NCBI GenBank assembly: GCA_037783415.1
Contig: JAZGTN010000044.1
Location: forward strand, 4,762,548-4,826,547
Source: Leptasterias polaris
Lineage: Eukaryota > Echinodermata > Asteroidea > Forcipulatida > Asteriidae
DNA length: 64,000 nucleotides
Direction: 5' to 3'
The position numbers were made by a program, and so were the translations under genes. This document shows positions 23,901-34,900 of this stretch, piece by piece. The notes below the pieces were generated by a model. The model was not told where the DNA came from. It saw only the letters and a program-made list of their open reading frames with translations, and did no database searches. Numbering within the stretch: the stretch's first letter is position 1; the number at the start of each line of letters is the position of its first letter.

Positions 23901-25877
23901 GCCCCAGGAGTAGGTGACGGCAACGTGTCCCTGGTAACAGTTGATATGGGTCTATAGCCCAAATCAGTTATATGTAGCCCTCAGCTTGAAGTGGCCGTCC
24001 GTGGCCTTGTGATGTTAGGCGATATCTCTCAATAAATGTACATACAGGCCTATACAAAAATAGGTCTATTAATTTGCGGATTTGAATTTTGAAAATTTAA
24101 ATACAGGATAGCATTAAAGAAATCCAATATATGTGTTTAATAAAACAATATCATAATATGTCAATATCATGAAAGCAAGATGTGGACTACCGATATCTCG
24201 GAATGATCATCCTGAAACTGTCAAGAGCCCCAAAATATATTATCTTGGCTTGGGACACAAAGTGGAGCTCACTTGGCTCATTGGCTGCTATTGCTACATA
24301 CCTTTATACCTATAATTTTGAGGTAGTTAGTTACCGTTAATGATTACGGCCCGATGAGAAAAGAAAGTAATAATGCAACAATAACGTAACAAACACATGT
24401 TACTTAGAAAGTGCATTGAAGAACCAAGCCTTGCGGAACAGTAACACTAAACAAGTAATTATACGTCATATAATTTGCCTTATAATATTATACAATTTGT
24501 TGTTGTTGTTGTTGTTTTTTAAAAGATAAAATTACTGCTGAGTCGGTTTAAGGAAGAATAAATATGGCTTTGACGTTCTGTTTGAAACCCACCTGACAAC
24601 AAGTGTAAATCCCTCCTCTTAGTCTTGCAAAGATCAAAGTTTACCAGAAATATTTTTATGCAATAAGTTTGGTACTATAAATGTGTGTACTTCATATCGG
24701 TGTAAAAAATAAGCTTTCTTTGATGTTTCCAATTAAATGCGATGTAATTGTACCTAATTTTGTATGATTTCATTTGATATTAGTAGTGTCCCTTGCGCGC
24801 ACGTCACTCGCAGCGACTGTGCCACACTCTCTTCACAATAAAAGCCCCTTACAGCCCTACATGTTAATAATCATTATCAAGGATTTTAAAATCGTTCCAT
24901 GGTTCCAGGACCATGGTTTTTGATGACAGCAAAGTTATTTTGCTATTGGACAAAAAAAGCAACGCTGACATTCGTTGTAAAAACCATCTAATGTCGAACT
25001 TAACTTTACTGTCATTGGTTTTTGTGCGTACATTACTTATTAACCAACACTCGGATTTACACTGTACACGTTTGTAATGAATAAACATAGAGGGCCGAGG
25101 CCGATTTAGCTGAAACTTTCACAGGTCTGTTATTTCATGTATTTTATGTTGGGTCACATCCAGTGTGGATGCTGGTCTTTGACAAAAATATCAATGTTGT
25201 ACACATGCACACACTTTAACCGCCCGGCCGGGACACGCCACGTTACAACTACTAAGATCAGTGCTATTTTCTGCTATTTATCTGATTCTACTTCTGATAT
25301 ACTTCTGAAAAACCAAAAAATATCCTATAGTACTATCTTATCTACTGTTATGTACTATCCTGTTACTATCCGGCCATATGCATCATTAGGCTATGTATTG
25401 ATCTTGCGAACACTTTGATTCTAAAAACAACAGATGAATATTATTTGAACTCCCAGATGTTCCTGACAAAAGTACCAGCGAAATTGATCCGACCACGCAT
25501 GCACGTATGCCCTAAACAGTTGTGCGTTCCGATTCTCAAGCACATTCGAAGGCAGCTATTGCCCGATGCCAATTGTTGTCCAAAAACAACAAAGAGTTTC
25601 AAGTGTTGATATAGAGACTACAGCCAAATCAAGATACACTATAACTTTTTGTTTTAAAAAGTCAACAGTCTATGCATAATCACAAGCATTTATCTCTTAT
25701 AGCAATGAAGCTTAAAACAAAACAGGATGTTTCAAAGAAACTGAGGAATATATTTCTACAGTGATGACTCATTGGGTATTAAGCCTCAGTGAGTAATATG
25801 GGTACTGTCTCAAAGCCTTATCGAGTACTTAATATATTGAGTACAGTATGAAGGCTGTGGCCACTAAAGCCCCGACC
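20967..25877. other. 3' flank of gene A, repeat-rich, no gene
   Basis: A tandem duplicate of about 135 bp lies at 21100-21370 (both units contain GGTTCGAATCC or a variant, a SINE B-box trace). A degenerate TTAA-type MITE relative lies at 21725-21960. The rest is AT-rich with short shadows only. About 23150-23400 repeats a stretch from 16800-17090. The stretch 25085-25200 carries a dispersed repeat (TTTCACAGGTCTGTTATTTC) that recurs at 42500 and, inverted, near 59130. Confidence 0.6.
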
Positions 25878-25904
25878 TATGGTGTTCTAAAGGCGACAGA
25901 TGTG

Positions 25905-26133
25905 CGTCGCGTCGTGCCGTCGCGTCGCCTATTCCGTCGTCCGTCGCGTCGTGCCGTCGCGTCGTCCGTCGCGTCGTCCGTCGCGTCATCCGTCGCGTCG
26001 TCCGTCGCGTCGTCCGTCGCGTCGTCCGTCGCGTCGTCCGTCGCGTCGTCCGTCGCGTCGTCCGTCGCGTCGTCCGTCGCGTCGTCCGTCGCGTCGTCCG
26101 TCGCGTCGTCCGTCGCGTCGTCCGTCGCGTCGC
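25905..26133. repeat. 12-bp minisatellite CGTCGCGTCGTC, left arm
   Basis: About 17 near-perfect units of CCGTCGCGTCGT. The array is extremely CpG-rich in an AT-rich genome. It generates long false frames (ASSV and RRPS repeats). It is mirrored, inverted, at 27876-28092. Confidence 0.9.
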
Positions 26134-26431
26134 CTGTTTTTCAATTGATTTGGACCTTCAATATTTCGCCAAAACGTTCTTCACTTTTCTGTCAATTGGT
26201 GGCGCTCTTTGATTATTTCCGCCATACTCGTAGTCGAAGTGAGTCTGATGAGGTTGTCGAGATTCTAGATGGCAGATGTGTATAGTTTGATCAATCCCTG
26301 CTTGCCGTGTCATCTCAACAATATCCTTTTAATTGTAAAAACATGTCAAGTATTAGTTTTTACTACCTCGGTCTCCCTACCATGCCTACTGCCTGTAAAA
26401 TAAAGCAATGTCATCGTAGGAAAAATACTAC

Positions 26432-27240
26432 CTAAATTATTATTAGGTGTTCGGGCACTCCGCCCGGAACACCTCTTGTCATTGTTCCAGTTGAAGCCAC
26501 ACGGCTTGGAATGTCCATTCTGTTCTTCCATTTGCCAAGCCATAGACCCGAGGTTTTACTTGTTTTTACCTTAGATCCGCTACCTTTACAATATTTATAC
26601 AAAACATCCGTAATGACTTGAAAGTCACTTTCTTTAGAAATAAAAACCGTGGCATCATCGGCATGCTGGATAATTTTAACGCATTCAGTTCCACCTGGAC
26701 ACTGAATACCATGCAACCATTATTGATTCTAATTAGAGTTCCTAAACCTTCTGCACAGACTGCATATAACAATGGAGACAGGGGACACCCTTGTCTGATA
26801 CCTCTACTTATTTGGAAAGGTCTGCCAATGAAGTTATTTACAATGACGCAACTCTCAGGATTACTTTATAAAAGCCTGATCCATTGAATGAATTTGGGGG
26901 GAATCCCCATTTTCTCAAGCATGGTAAACATAATTCCAATTAATTCTATCGAAAACCTTCTCATGATCGATACTTAAAATAGCTGCTTCCTTATTATTGT
27001 TCCAATTAATATAATCTATGCTATCACGCAAAAGTGTGAGGTTGTCGTGAATTTTTCTCCCCGGTACACCACATGTCTGTTCGTCACCTATTATGAAAGG
27101 CATGGCCTTTTTTAACCTATTTGTGAGAACTTTGGCCAACAGTTTGTAATCTACATTTAAAAGGCTAATCGGTCTCCAGTTCTTGAGATCAAATTTACCT
27201 AAATTATTATCCACATGGTTGGTGGGCTTGCACAAAATTA
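26432..27240 (-). pseudogene. Tx1/L1-like LINE reverse transcriptase fragment
   Basis: The - strand reads NWRPISLLNVDYKLLAKVLT, then CGVPGRKIHDNLTLLRDSI and LSIDHEKVFDRINWNY. After frame changes it continues with LYAVCAEGLGTLI, HADDATVFIS (catalytic block) and SGLWLGKW. The NWRPISLLNxDYK...VPGRxIxDN pattern is that of the L1/Tx1 group. It lacks both ends and carries frameshifts. It lies inside the foldback element, so it inserted there or was captured. Confidence 0.75.
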
Positions 27241-27875
27241 CTTTATTGATTATAAAGCGATGAAAAATTACTTTATTTATTATGAAGTGATGACCAAAAG
27301 CAAAACCATGTAAAGCAATAAATCGAGTGAATTCTAAACCAAGACCAACAGTAATTTATAACACTACTGAACTAACAGGATTTATAAAAACCACTAAAAA
27401 CAACAAAACACATGTGCCAAGGAAGGTTACAAATTAAAATCAAAATGGCTCTAAAATCGAGTCCATAGCAGTAATGACTTGAAACAGGCAAAACTTAAAA
27501 ACATGAAGAACCACCAGTACATAAAATCAAAGAAGTGATGGTGGGAGAACACACAGGCTGCTATCTGTAAACTATAATACATTTAATGGGTGACTTTTAA
27601 TTACCACTACTTAAGGATTAAGGATTAAACAAGAGGGTTGTTTATTACAGACGGTTCCTTGAAATGAACCTGTACCAGGGTGCTACAACAGTGGAAGGGA
27701 ACACCTCCGTGGTCCTTTCTCTATGCTCCTACTGAACACGGTTTTTCTGGACCTGTTACATAATAATATAAGCCATCAAAAGGGAGAAACTTCCTCTAGC
27801 AGTAAACACAAGAAGTAAAATTACATCAACAAACTCTCACACCAAATTTAAACCAAACAGATAATTATTGTTACA

Positions 27876-28092
27876 TCGCGACGGGCGACGCGACGGGCGA
27901 CGCGACGGGCGACGCGACGGACGACGCGACGGCACGACGCGACGGACGACGGCACGACGCGACGGACGACGGATGTCCAAGTCACCATGCAAATCAATTG
28001 AAAAACAGGCGACGCGACGGGCGACGGCACGACGCGACGCACGACGCGACGGACGACGGAATAGGCGACGCGACGGCACGACGCGACGTACA
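27876..28092. repeat. 12-bp minisatellite, right arm (inverted)
   Basis: GCGACGCGACGG-type units are the reverse complement of the left array. It is interrupted at about 27974-28008 by a unique CATGCAAATCAATTG stretch, whose counterpart lies at the inner edge of the left array (26137-26160). Confidence 0.9.
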
Positions 28093-28121
28093 TCTGTCGC
28101 CTTTAGAACACCATACCGACC

Positions 28122-29410
28122 GGCAACCGGGATGATATCTTTACTTGGAAGCTCCATAAAACAAAGTGCAGCCTTGACAGTCCCATCCATCATCTTGCTC
28201 TAGGAGACAAAGCACCACCTCGGAAGGTTAACCTGTGTGATTCTGATAACACGTAATCCTGTGAACAAAATAATACAGAATTAAATTTGTTTACACAGTT
28301 CCGTATTACAATTTCTCTATCACAGTCTGGTTGCTGGAATTGTTTCCAAGACCAAATCTGCATATTAAATGGCTTTTGTGTCTTGGGGTCATGGGGTGGT
28401 CCTGGAATCAAATTGTGACCATGTCCGGCAATTAGCGACTCTGGCTGTGGCTATACCACAGCTGAATTAGGTGGATTTCTCAGCTGATTGTTAGGTCATG
28501 TAAATGCCAAAAGAGCAGTGGCGTCACTATAAGGGGTGCATGGGATGTGCAGCCCCATTAATTGATGTCTGTGCCCATCACACAAACACCCCACCCACGC
28601 CGGTGCCCACCCTTTTGAGATTAAAAAAATTCCCGATTAAAAAGTTACAAAGTGAGAACTTCTATGCAGTATTTTCAGATTAATTTTTTTTAATACTATT
28701 TTTCTTTTTACACGCATTTCTTCCTTCATGGTCAAATGTACCACCTCAGTGGTATGTGATAAATTACAGAAGGTTCAAGGTTTATTTTGCATCAATAAAG
28801 CAAACAGGCAATAAATCAAAACCGTAGTTACAAAATGCAAAGTAAATGTTTATAACAACAACGGTTTGAAGAACCATCATGACCAGATGTAAAACAAAGG
28901 TGACACTGATGCAGAGGGATCCTTAAGAAGCAAAGCTTGTGTGGTACGGTGTTGTAGGCAATGGTCCCTTTTAGTTTTATGCATTTGCATTGAGAGTACA
29001 AAAAGAGATGTTGCGATAATCGTAACCATCTACCGACGGGCTTTAGAACGCCCGGAGGTTTACGAGACGGTGAGCACGAGATTCGACCATAAGTGCAATT
29101 TCGACCAAAGTTGACAGACTACTAAAGTCACCAGATTTGCCCAACTTTTACCACTTTCGAAAATCATGACACAAATTCTAAGAACACAGATTTGATCATC
29201 AATGTCTAATGAATCCATTCATAACACTCAAAACATCATTGGCAAAGGCAAACCACGGAATTTCGAGGCATATTTGTGTGGATCATTGTATTCTACTTTT
29301 AATACATCTTTCTAACCATAATTTATGCATTTTATAACAAACGGTTACAAACTTTTTCATAGCCCAACTCGCCCAATCCAAGGCAACATGTCCCTTTAAC
29401 GGGTGGGTCC
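28122..29410. other. Non-coding end of duplication copy 1
   Basis: 28122-29000 matches copy 2 (45430-45810 plus 50560-51000). The empty TA site for the large element of copy 2 is at 28468-28469. 29255-29400 is the dispersed repeat seen at 3620-3770. No coding sequence. Confidence 0.6.
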
Positions 29411-31764
29411 CTTGTGGACAAGTCGTTAAATGTTTGTCGTGGTGAAAGCCAGGGGGGCGGAAGGGGTGTTGAGCAATCATTTGCGATCGCTGTTTGGGTA
29501 CACTCCATTTTAAAAATAGGTAATGACCATTAAAAAACAAAAGAAATCCATGTATACCGTTAAAATTCTCTCTTTATCAGCACTGAAAACATAACAGTGT
29601 ATATCGTAAGAGTATTTTCAATTGTTGAGATGCTTAATTTTAACTTAAGTGCGTAAAAATATTATCGAAAATTTTCCGTTGGTTTATTGCAGCGGCTATA
29701 ACGTGTATGAATGGGTCCAGGTGGGAATTTCGTTACAAATGGTCTCCCCTAAAATGGCTACAAATATCGACATAATGTGAAAAAAATTATCGTTCATCCT
29801 CTGATTTTTTTCCATTAACGTAATATTTAGGAATAGATCTTTCATTCCTGAAAGTTTAATCAAAATCCCTCGGTACATCCTCTAGATATTTGACGATTTG
29901 TAAAAGTGTTTTTGGAGAGAATGGATCCCGCCAATACTTATTTTGCGTTCAAACGATCTCTTTTTTCCGTTATCTATTTATTAATTTTTTGGCGTCGCAT
30001 TTTTACATGGATAAAGTACACCGTTGTTGTTGTTGTTTTTGTTGTGGTTGGTTTTTATTTTTGTATATTTTTGTATACATACATATATAAAACAAAAAAA
30101 TATCCTATAGTACTATCTTATCTACTGTTATGTACTATCCTGTTACTATCCGGCCATATGCATCATTATGTATTGATCTTGCGAACACTTTGATTCTAAA
30201 AACAACATTATGAATATTTGAACTCCCAGATGTGCCTGACAAAAGTACCAGCGAAATTGATCCGACCACGCATGCACGTATGCCCTAAACAGTTGTGCGT
30301 TCCGATTCTCAAGCACATTCGAAGGCAGCTATTGCCCAATGCCAATTGTTGTCCAAAAACAACGAAGAGTTTCAAGTGTTGATATAGAGACTACAGCCAA
30401 ATCAAGATACACTATAACTTTTTGTTTTAAAAAGTCAACAGTCTATGCATAATCACAAGCATTTATCTCTTATAGCAATGAAGCTTAAAACATTAACGTA
30501 ATATTTAGGAATAGATCTTTCATTCCTGAAAGTTTAATCAAAATCCCTCGGTACATCCTCTAGATATTTGACGATTTGTAAAAGTGTTTTTGGAGAGAAT
30601 GGATCCCGCCAATACTTATTTTGCGTTCAAACGATCCCTGTTGTACGTGGGGAGCTTCGACCAGTCCACGTCGCGATGGTCGAATGAGATTATTTTCAAC
30701 GTAGGTGGCGCGCTGGCGCTACCCCTTCCGCCCCCCCCCCCCTGGTGAAAGCGAAACAGTATTCTCACCCATAATCTCAGGGGGGGGGGGGGGGGCGGAA
30801 GGGGTTGCGCAACCAGCGCGCCACCTACGTTGAAAATAATCTCATTCGACCATCGCGACGTGGACTGGTCGAAGCTCCCCACGTACAAACGGATGTGTGT
30901 GTATGCACAGTACACACTATTTGAATTTACGGTTGCTCTCCGCTGCGTGCCGTTGAGACTGCCTGGACGAGTCCATTTTATCAGAGGGTATTGTTATCTT
31001 CAAATGTTGTAAATTCACAAAATCTTTACACCAGAAATCATTTGTAAATTTTTTTTTGCGTTGCCAACTGCTTCAGTAATTTAACAATTTAATAAACAAC
31101 ATATATTTAACCTAAACGACATGTGTAACATATCTGTTTAAGATGTGTATGTTGCCTCAGAATTACAATTACCTGTGGCAAATGTTCCCGTCCGTCAACA
31201 GAGATCGTTTGAATGCAAACTAAGTATTGCCGGGATCCATTCTTTCCAAAAAATCTGTTTTAAATCGTCAAATATCTAGAGGATGTACCGAGGGATTTTG
31301 ATTAAACTTTCAGGAATGAAAGATCTATTCCTAAATATTACGTTAATGGAAAAAAATTAGAGGGTGAACGATAATTTTTTTCACATTATGTCGATATTTG
31401 TAGCCATTTTAGGGGAGACCATTTGTAACGAAATTCCCACCTGGACCCATTCATACACGTTAGCCGCTGCAATAAACCAACGGACAATTTTCGGTAATAT
31501 TTTTACGCACTTTATTTAAAATTAAGCATCTCAACAATTGAAAATAGTCTTACGATATACACTGTTATGTTTTCAGTGCTGATAAAGAGAAAATTTTAAC
31601 GGTATACATGGATTTCTTTTTGTTTTTAATGGTAATTACCTATTTTTAAAATGGAGTGCAGCGATCGCAAATGATTGCGCAACACCCCTTCCGCCCCCCT
31701 GCATAATCTCGCAAAACTGCTGCTCTGCGCGGAACTACTGCTCTCGAACGACTTGTCTACAAGT
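29411..31764. mobile_element. Giant inverted-repeat (foldback) element
   Basis: About 520 bp at 29411-29965 is repeated in reverse complement at 31195-31764. The outer ends CTTGTGGACAAGTCGTT and AACGACTTGTCTACAAG pair with one mismatch. Near-identical inner blocks carry GATAAAGAG, GTCTCCCCTAAAATGG and ATTTAGGAATAGATC phrases. The centre holds a direct partial copy of the left arm (30485-30635), a stretch copied from the Death-LRAT flank (about 29965-30480, matching 25310-25715), and a second, shorter palindrome. No transposase is visible and the TSD was not resolved. Confidence 0.75.
30641..30888. repeat. Nested inverted repeat with C/G homopolymer loop edges
   Basis: The arms start TTGTACGTGGGGAGCTTCGA and continue through GCGATGGTCGAATGAG and AACGTAGGTGGCGCGC for about 85 bp, with the inverse at the right. 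Facing poly(C) and poly(G) runs (30732 and 30781) flank a ~40-bp loop. It would form a very stable hairpin. Confidence 0.85.
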
Positions 31765-31998
31765 CTTATCACCCCGCCCTTTGGTGGTGTCAAGTATAAA
31801 GTCCGCCACAGAAATGTCACCAACATGAACAAAGTTCGTATATTAAAAGACGCAACACATCGAGTTTTATCACAGAAGTTACACAGAAATCATGTAGCAT
31901 ACAGTTGCCGTTTGTAGAGCAGTTTGGTGCGATAATTTTCAAAGGAACAAACGTCACCGTTCATTTCCAACAGAATAAGCCGAAGCCAACAAATCATC

Positions 31999-34900
31999 AT
32001 GGACCAAGGTAAGGGAGAGAAGGTTTATTTTAGAATGGATGGAGATTTCATTTCCATTGACATTGTGAGTTTATTCGAATTAACCCATAAGTTTCAGGTT
32101 CCACTAAAAGCCCACACTTTCACAGGTTTGTTTAACGATTATTCACACAAATCATGTACACTGCCCTTGACTATTTTCAGCTCTACCACCAATCCTGTAT
32201 GTATAAATAAGACATTTTATTTACAATAGCTTTGTTGAGTTTTCCCCATCACTCTCTCACACCACAGTACTGTCTTTGTTTTTTGTTTGATGGGGGTTTT
32301 CCTCTAGGCTTTAATATTGCTCAATAATCTGCCAGCCGGAATTCCCCCCTCTCGGCCCTGCAATGACCTGTTTACAAAAGATCAGAGCCACACAGCCAGG
32401 ACTATTAGGCGCCAAATGTAAATCTATTTTTAACGCTATTATTAATACAAATAGTTCATGTAATAGATAATTCATTATATAACTAATACTTCATTTTTAT
32501 TTACAAATAATAAATCTTGCACCACACTTTATATATTATTATTACATGTACAATTGTTACAAAGCTTTCATTGCAATGATAAATAACTGTACATGAGTAG
32601 GCTCCTGAATAATGTTGTTCCAATGTAATTTGTTCTCCTTTGTTCGTCGCTTATTTTGTTATATGTTTTTGGGGGCATCGCTTTTTTCCGTTATCTATTT
32701 ATTTATTTTTTGGCGTCGCATTTTTACATGGATAAAGTACACCGTTGTTGTTGTTGTTTTTGTTGTGGTTGGTTTTTATTTTTGTATATTTTTGTATACA
32801 TACATATATATATAAATTTATATAATTATGATAATTATGCTGCTGTTTTTTTACATTATTTTTTTATTATTTATTGTTAAACGGATGCTCTTATTGCTCA
32901 CTTCTTTAGGGGTGATTATTGTGAAAAGAAAATCAAAATAATCTAATCACTTAATTGATAATCAGCAACCCCGATTGGAAAGCGAAAAAACCCGTTCAAT
33001 TTTCGAATACTTTTTTTTCTCGTTTCAAAAACCTCTAGTTTGTTTCGATCGTGGGGCGGGAACCCCCCCCCCTCAAAAAATAAAATAAATAAATAACACT
33101 AACATTTTTAATAAGGATATATTTGCTGGAACAAAACATTGTTTATACCCCTTTAAAATTAAGGGTTAGATCCAGAAATTGTCTTTACTGAAGCCTATAT
33201 GTTTGTCGACAAAAATTGTTTCCCCCTTCATTTTAAATTGGTCCAATATGCTTCCAGAGATAAAATAATCAGTATCAAACAAATATAATAGTTTTAAACA
33301 CATTTGTTTATACACATGCTACTCCACTAGTAGACTTGGTTCCAAGTCTGTGATCTGGGTTTTTAGTCTACCTAATAGCCAATACATTATTGCCTGAAAT
33401 AGTGCCCTCTTGTGGACCCTACGATGTTTGGGCGCTTGGTTTCGCGCGGCTGATGCAGAGAACAACGATCTCAGACTTGAAATCAAGTATATTCAACTAT
33501 AGGCATGTATTACCTGGGCCCCATTTCATACAGCTGCTTAAGAAGAAAATGTTGCCAAACAAATTTCTTCTTAGCACCAATAGGCAGGATACCAGTCATA
33601 GATGCTAAATGTGAGATGGTATTTTAGCTGGTAACCTTTTTTGGTGAGCATAATTTTGTTGTGCTTAGCTAATTTTTATGCTTAAGCAGATTTATGAAAT
33701 TGGGCCCGTGGCCTAATAGTAGGGACGTGTCCGAGTTGGCGGTTATGGCTACGGCTCTGGCTTGATCGCCACGTAATCATGCATTAAAGCAAAAGGCATT
33801 ATTAAAAACACCCCTATATATAGCAACAGTCGCAACCGTATGTATCCAATACGAATACAGCCTAAGCTAAGCTTAACATCACTGCAAATCCATATAATTT
33901 TCTTTTTCATGCACTTTTTGAACAGTTATAAGCTGGTACCACGTACTTTTAAATTCCAATGGAGCTAGCTCTATGATTAACATAAGCGTACACTAGGCCT
34001 ATACAGGGATGAGATTTGATGAACAAAAAAAATCCTGAAAGATTACTTGCTGGCCAGGGTTCCCATTAAGTTTTAGAACCAGAACCTATCAGATGTTAGG
34101 GGGTTTACAGACTCTTGCATCACAGACAGATATAAAATGTGGACTATTATTTTTATTCTACTTTTGGTGACTGCTTTACTTCTTTCAAGAAGAAAACTTG
34201 ACGGCTCAAGAAGATCTTGGTAAAATTCCATGAGAAATCGCATGCCTGTTGATATGAAAGTCATTGTTGTATTAATTAATTACGTCATGAATATTTTGTC
34301 AATCTATTTTTCTTTGGTCATCAGAGAAGGGTGAAGATTTCTCCCTTGGGATCCTAAAAATTTCCAGAATGCTCGGTGAAGCCTGGCCGTCCCTCGCAAC
34401 CCAGCTTGGTTTCGATGATGCTGAATGTGAAAGCTTCATTGTAGAGAATGAGGGTCACTGCAGGCAGGCCCGTTACATGCTGAAAGCCTGGATTGAACGA
34501 GATGACGGTGTTATCCAGATTTCAACCCTTATCGAAGCCTTGAAAGAGATAAGACGTCCAAATTTGGTCAAGGAGCTTGGTAAGTACAAAACGACTTAAA
34601 AACCTATGAGCGAAGTTGACACTAAACCATGGTAAACATAATTTACACTGCTTTTTCCAAAATGCAAAACCCTGTGAGAGTCAAAGTCCTTGATATCCAA
34701 GACTGGACCATTCCACAGGAGGGGATTAGGTAATTGAGTTGGGTAGTTTATTTAGGGGCTGAAATAGTTTTACTCATTATCTTTGTGCACAAAAATTGTA
34801 CAGACATATACAGACCAGTCCAGATCTATGGAGGCCATCTTTTCTTTGCATGGATCAGGATTCGAGATGTCTTGGTGACAGCCTGTGATTGGTTCTGATG

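Larger units (their letters stand above)
25878..28115. mobile_element. Foldback-like transposon with minisatellite arms
   Basis: The left end TATGGTGTTCTAAAGGCGAC and the right end GTCGCCTTTAGAACACCATA are exact inverted repeats of at least 25 bp. CCGACC flanks both sides (25872-25877 and 28116-28121). The paralogous segment near 45411-45435 reads CTAAAGCCCAGACCGGCAAC without the element, an empty site. Both arms continue into a 12-bp minisatellite. The middle holds a broken Tx1-like LINE. No transposase is seen. A TSD of about 6 bp does not identify a superfamily. Confidence 0.85.
15420..29000. repeat. Segmental duplication, copy 1
   Basis: From the promoter of gene A to about 29.0 kb the sequence follows, in the same order, that of 31.75-51.0 kb. 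It includes the gene, the 3' flank (21.0-25.8 kb), and the block starting GGAAGCTCCATAA at 28150 (copy 2: 45490). Copy 2 has extra insertions (160-bp MITE, TTAA element, minisatellite, TA element) that copy 1 lacks. Copy 1 has the 25878-28115 element that copy 2 lacks. The 3' flanks 20.97-24.0 and 37.62-40.7 kb are nearly identical by eye, while the introns are much more divergent. Confidence 0.85.

Noticed and set aside
25848..26285. Long + frames of ASSV and RRPS repeats (145 and 82 codons)
   Set aside because: They are translations of a 12-bp minisatellite in two frames. The mirrored array at 27.9 kb gives similar false frames.
27868..28203. 111-codon + frame across the right minisatellite
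   Set aside because: Repeat-generated frame running into the element end and flank.
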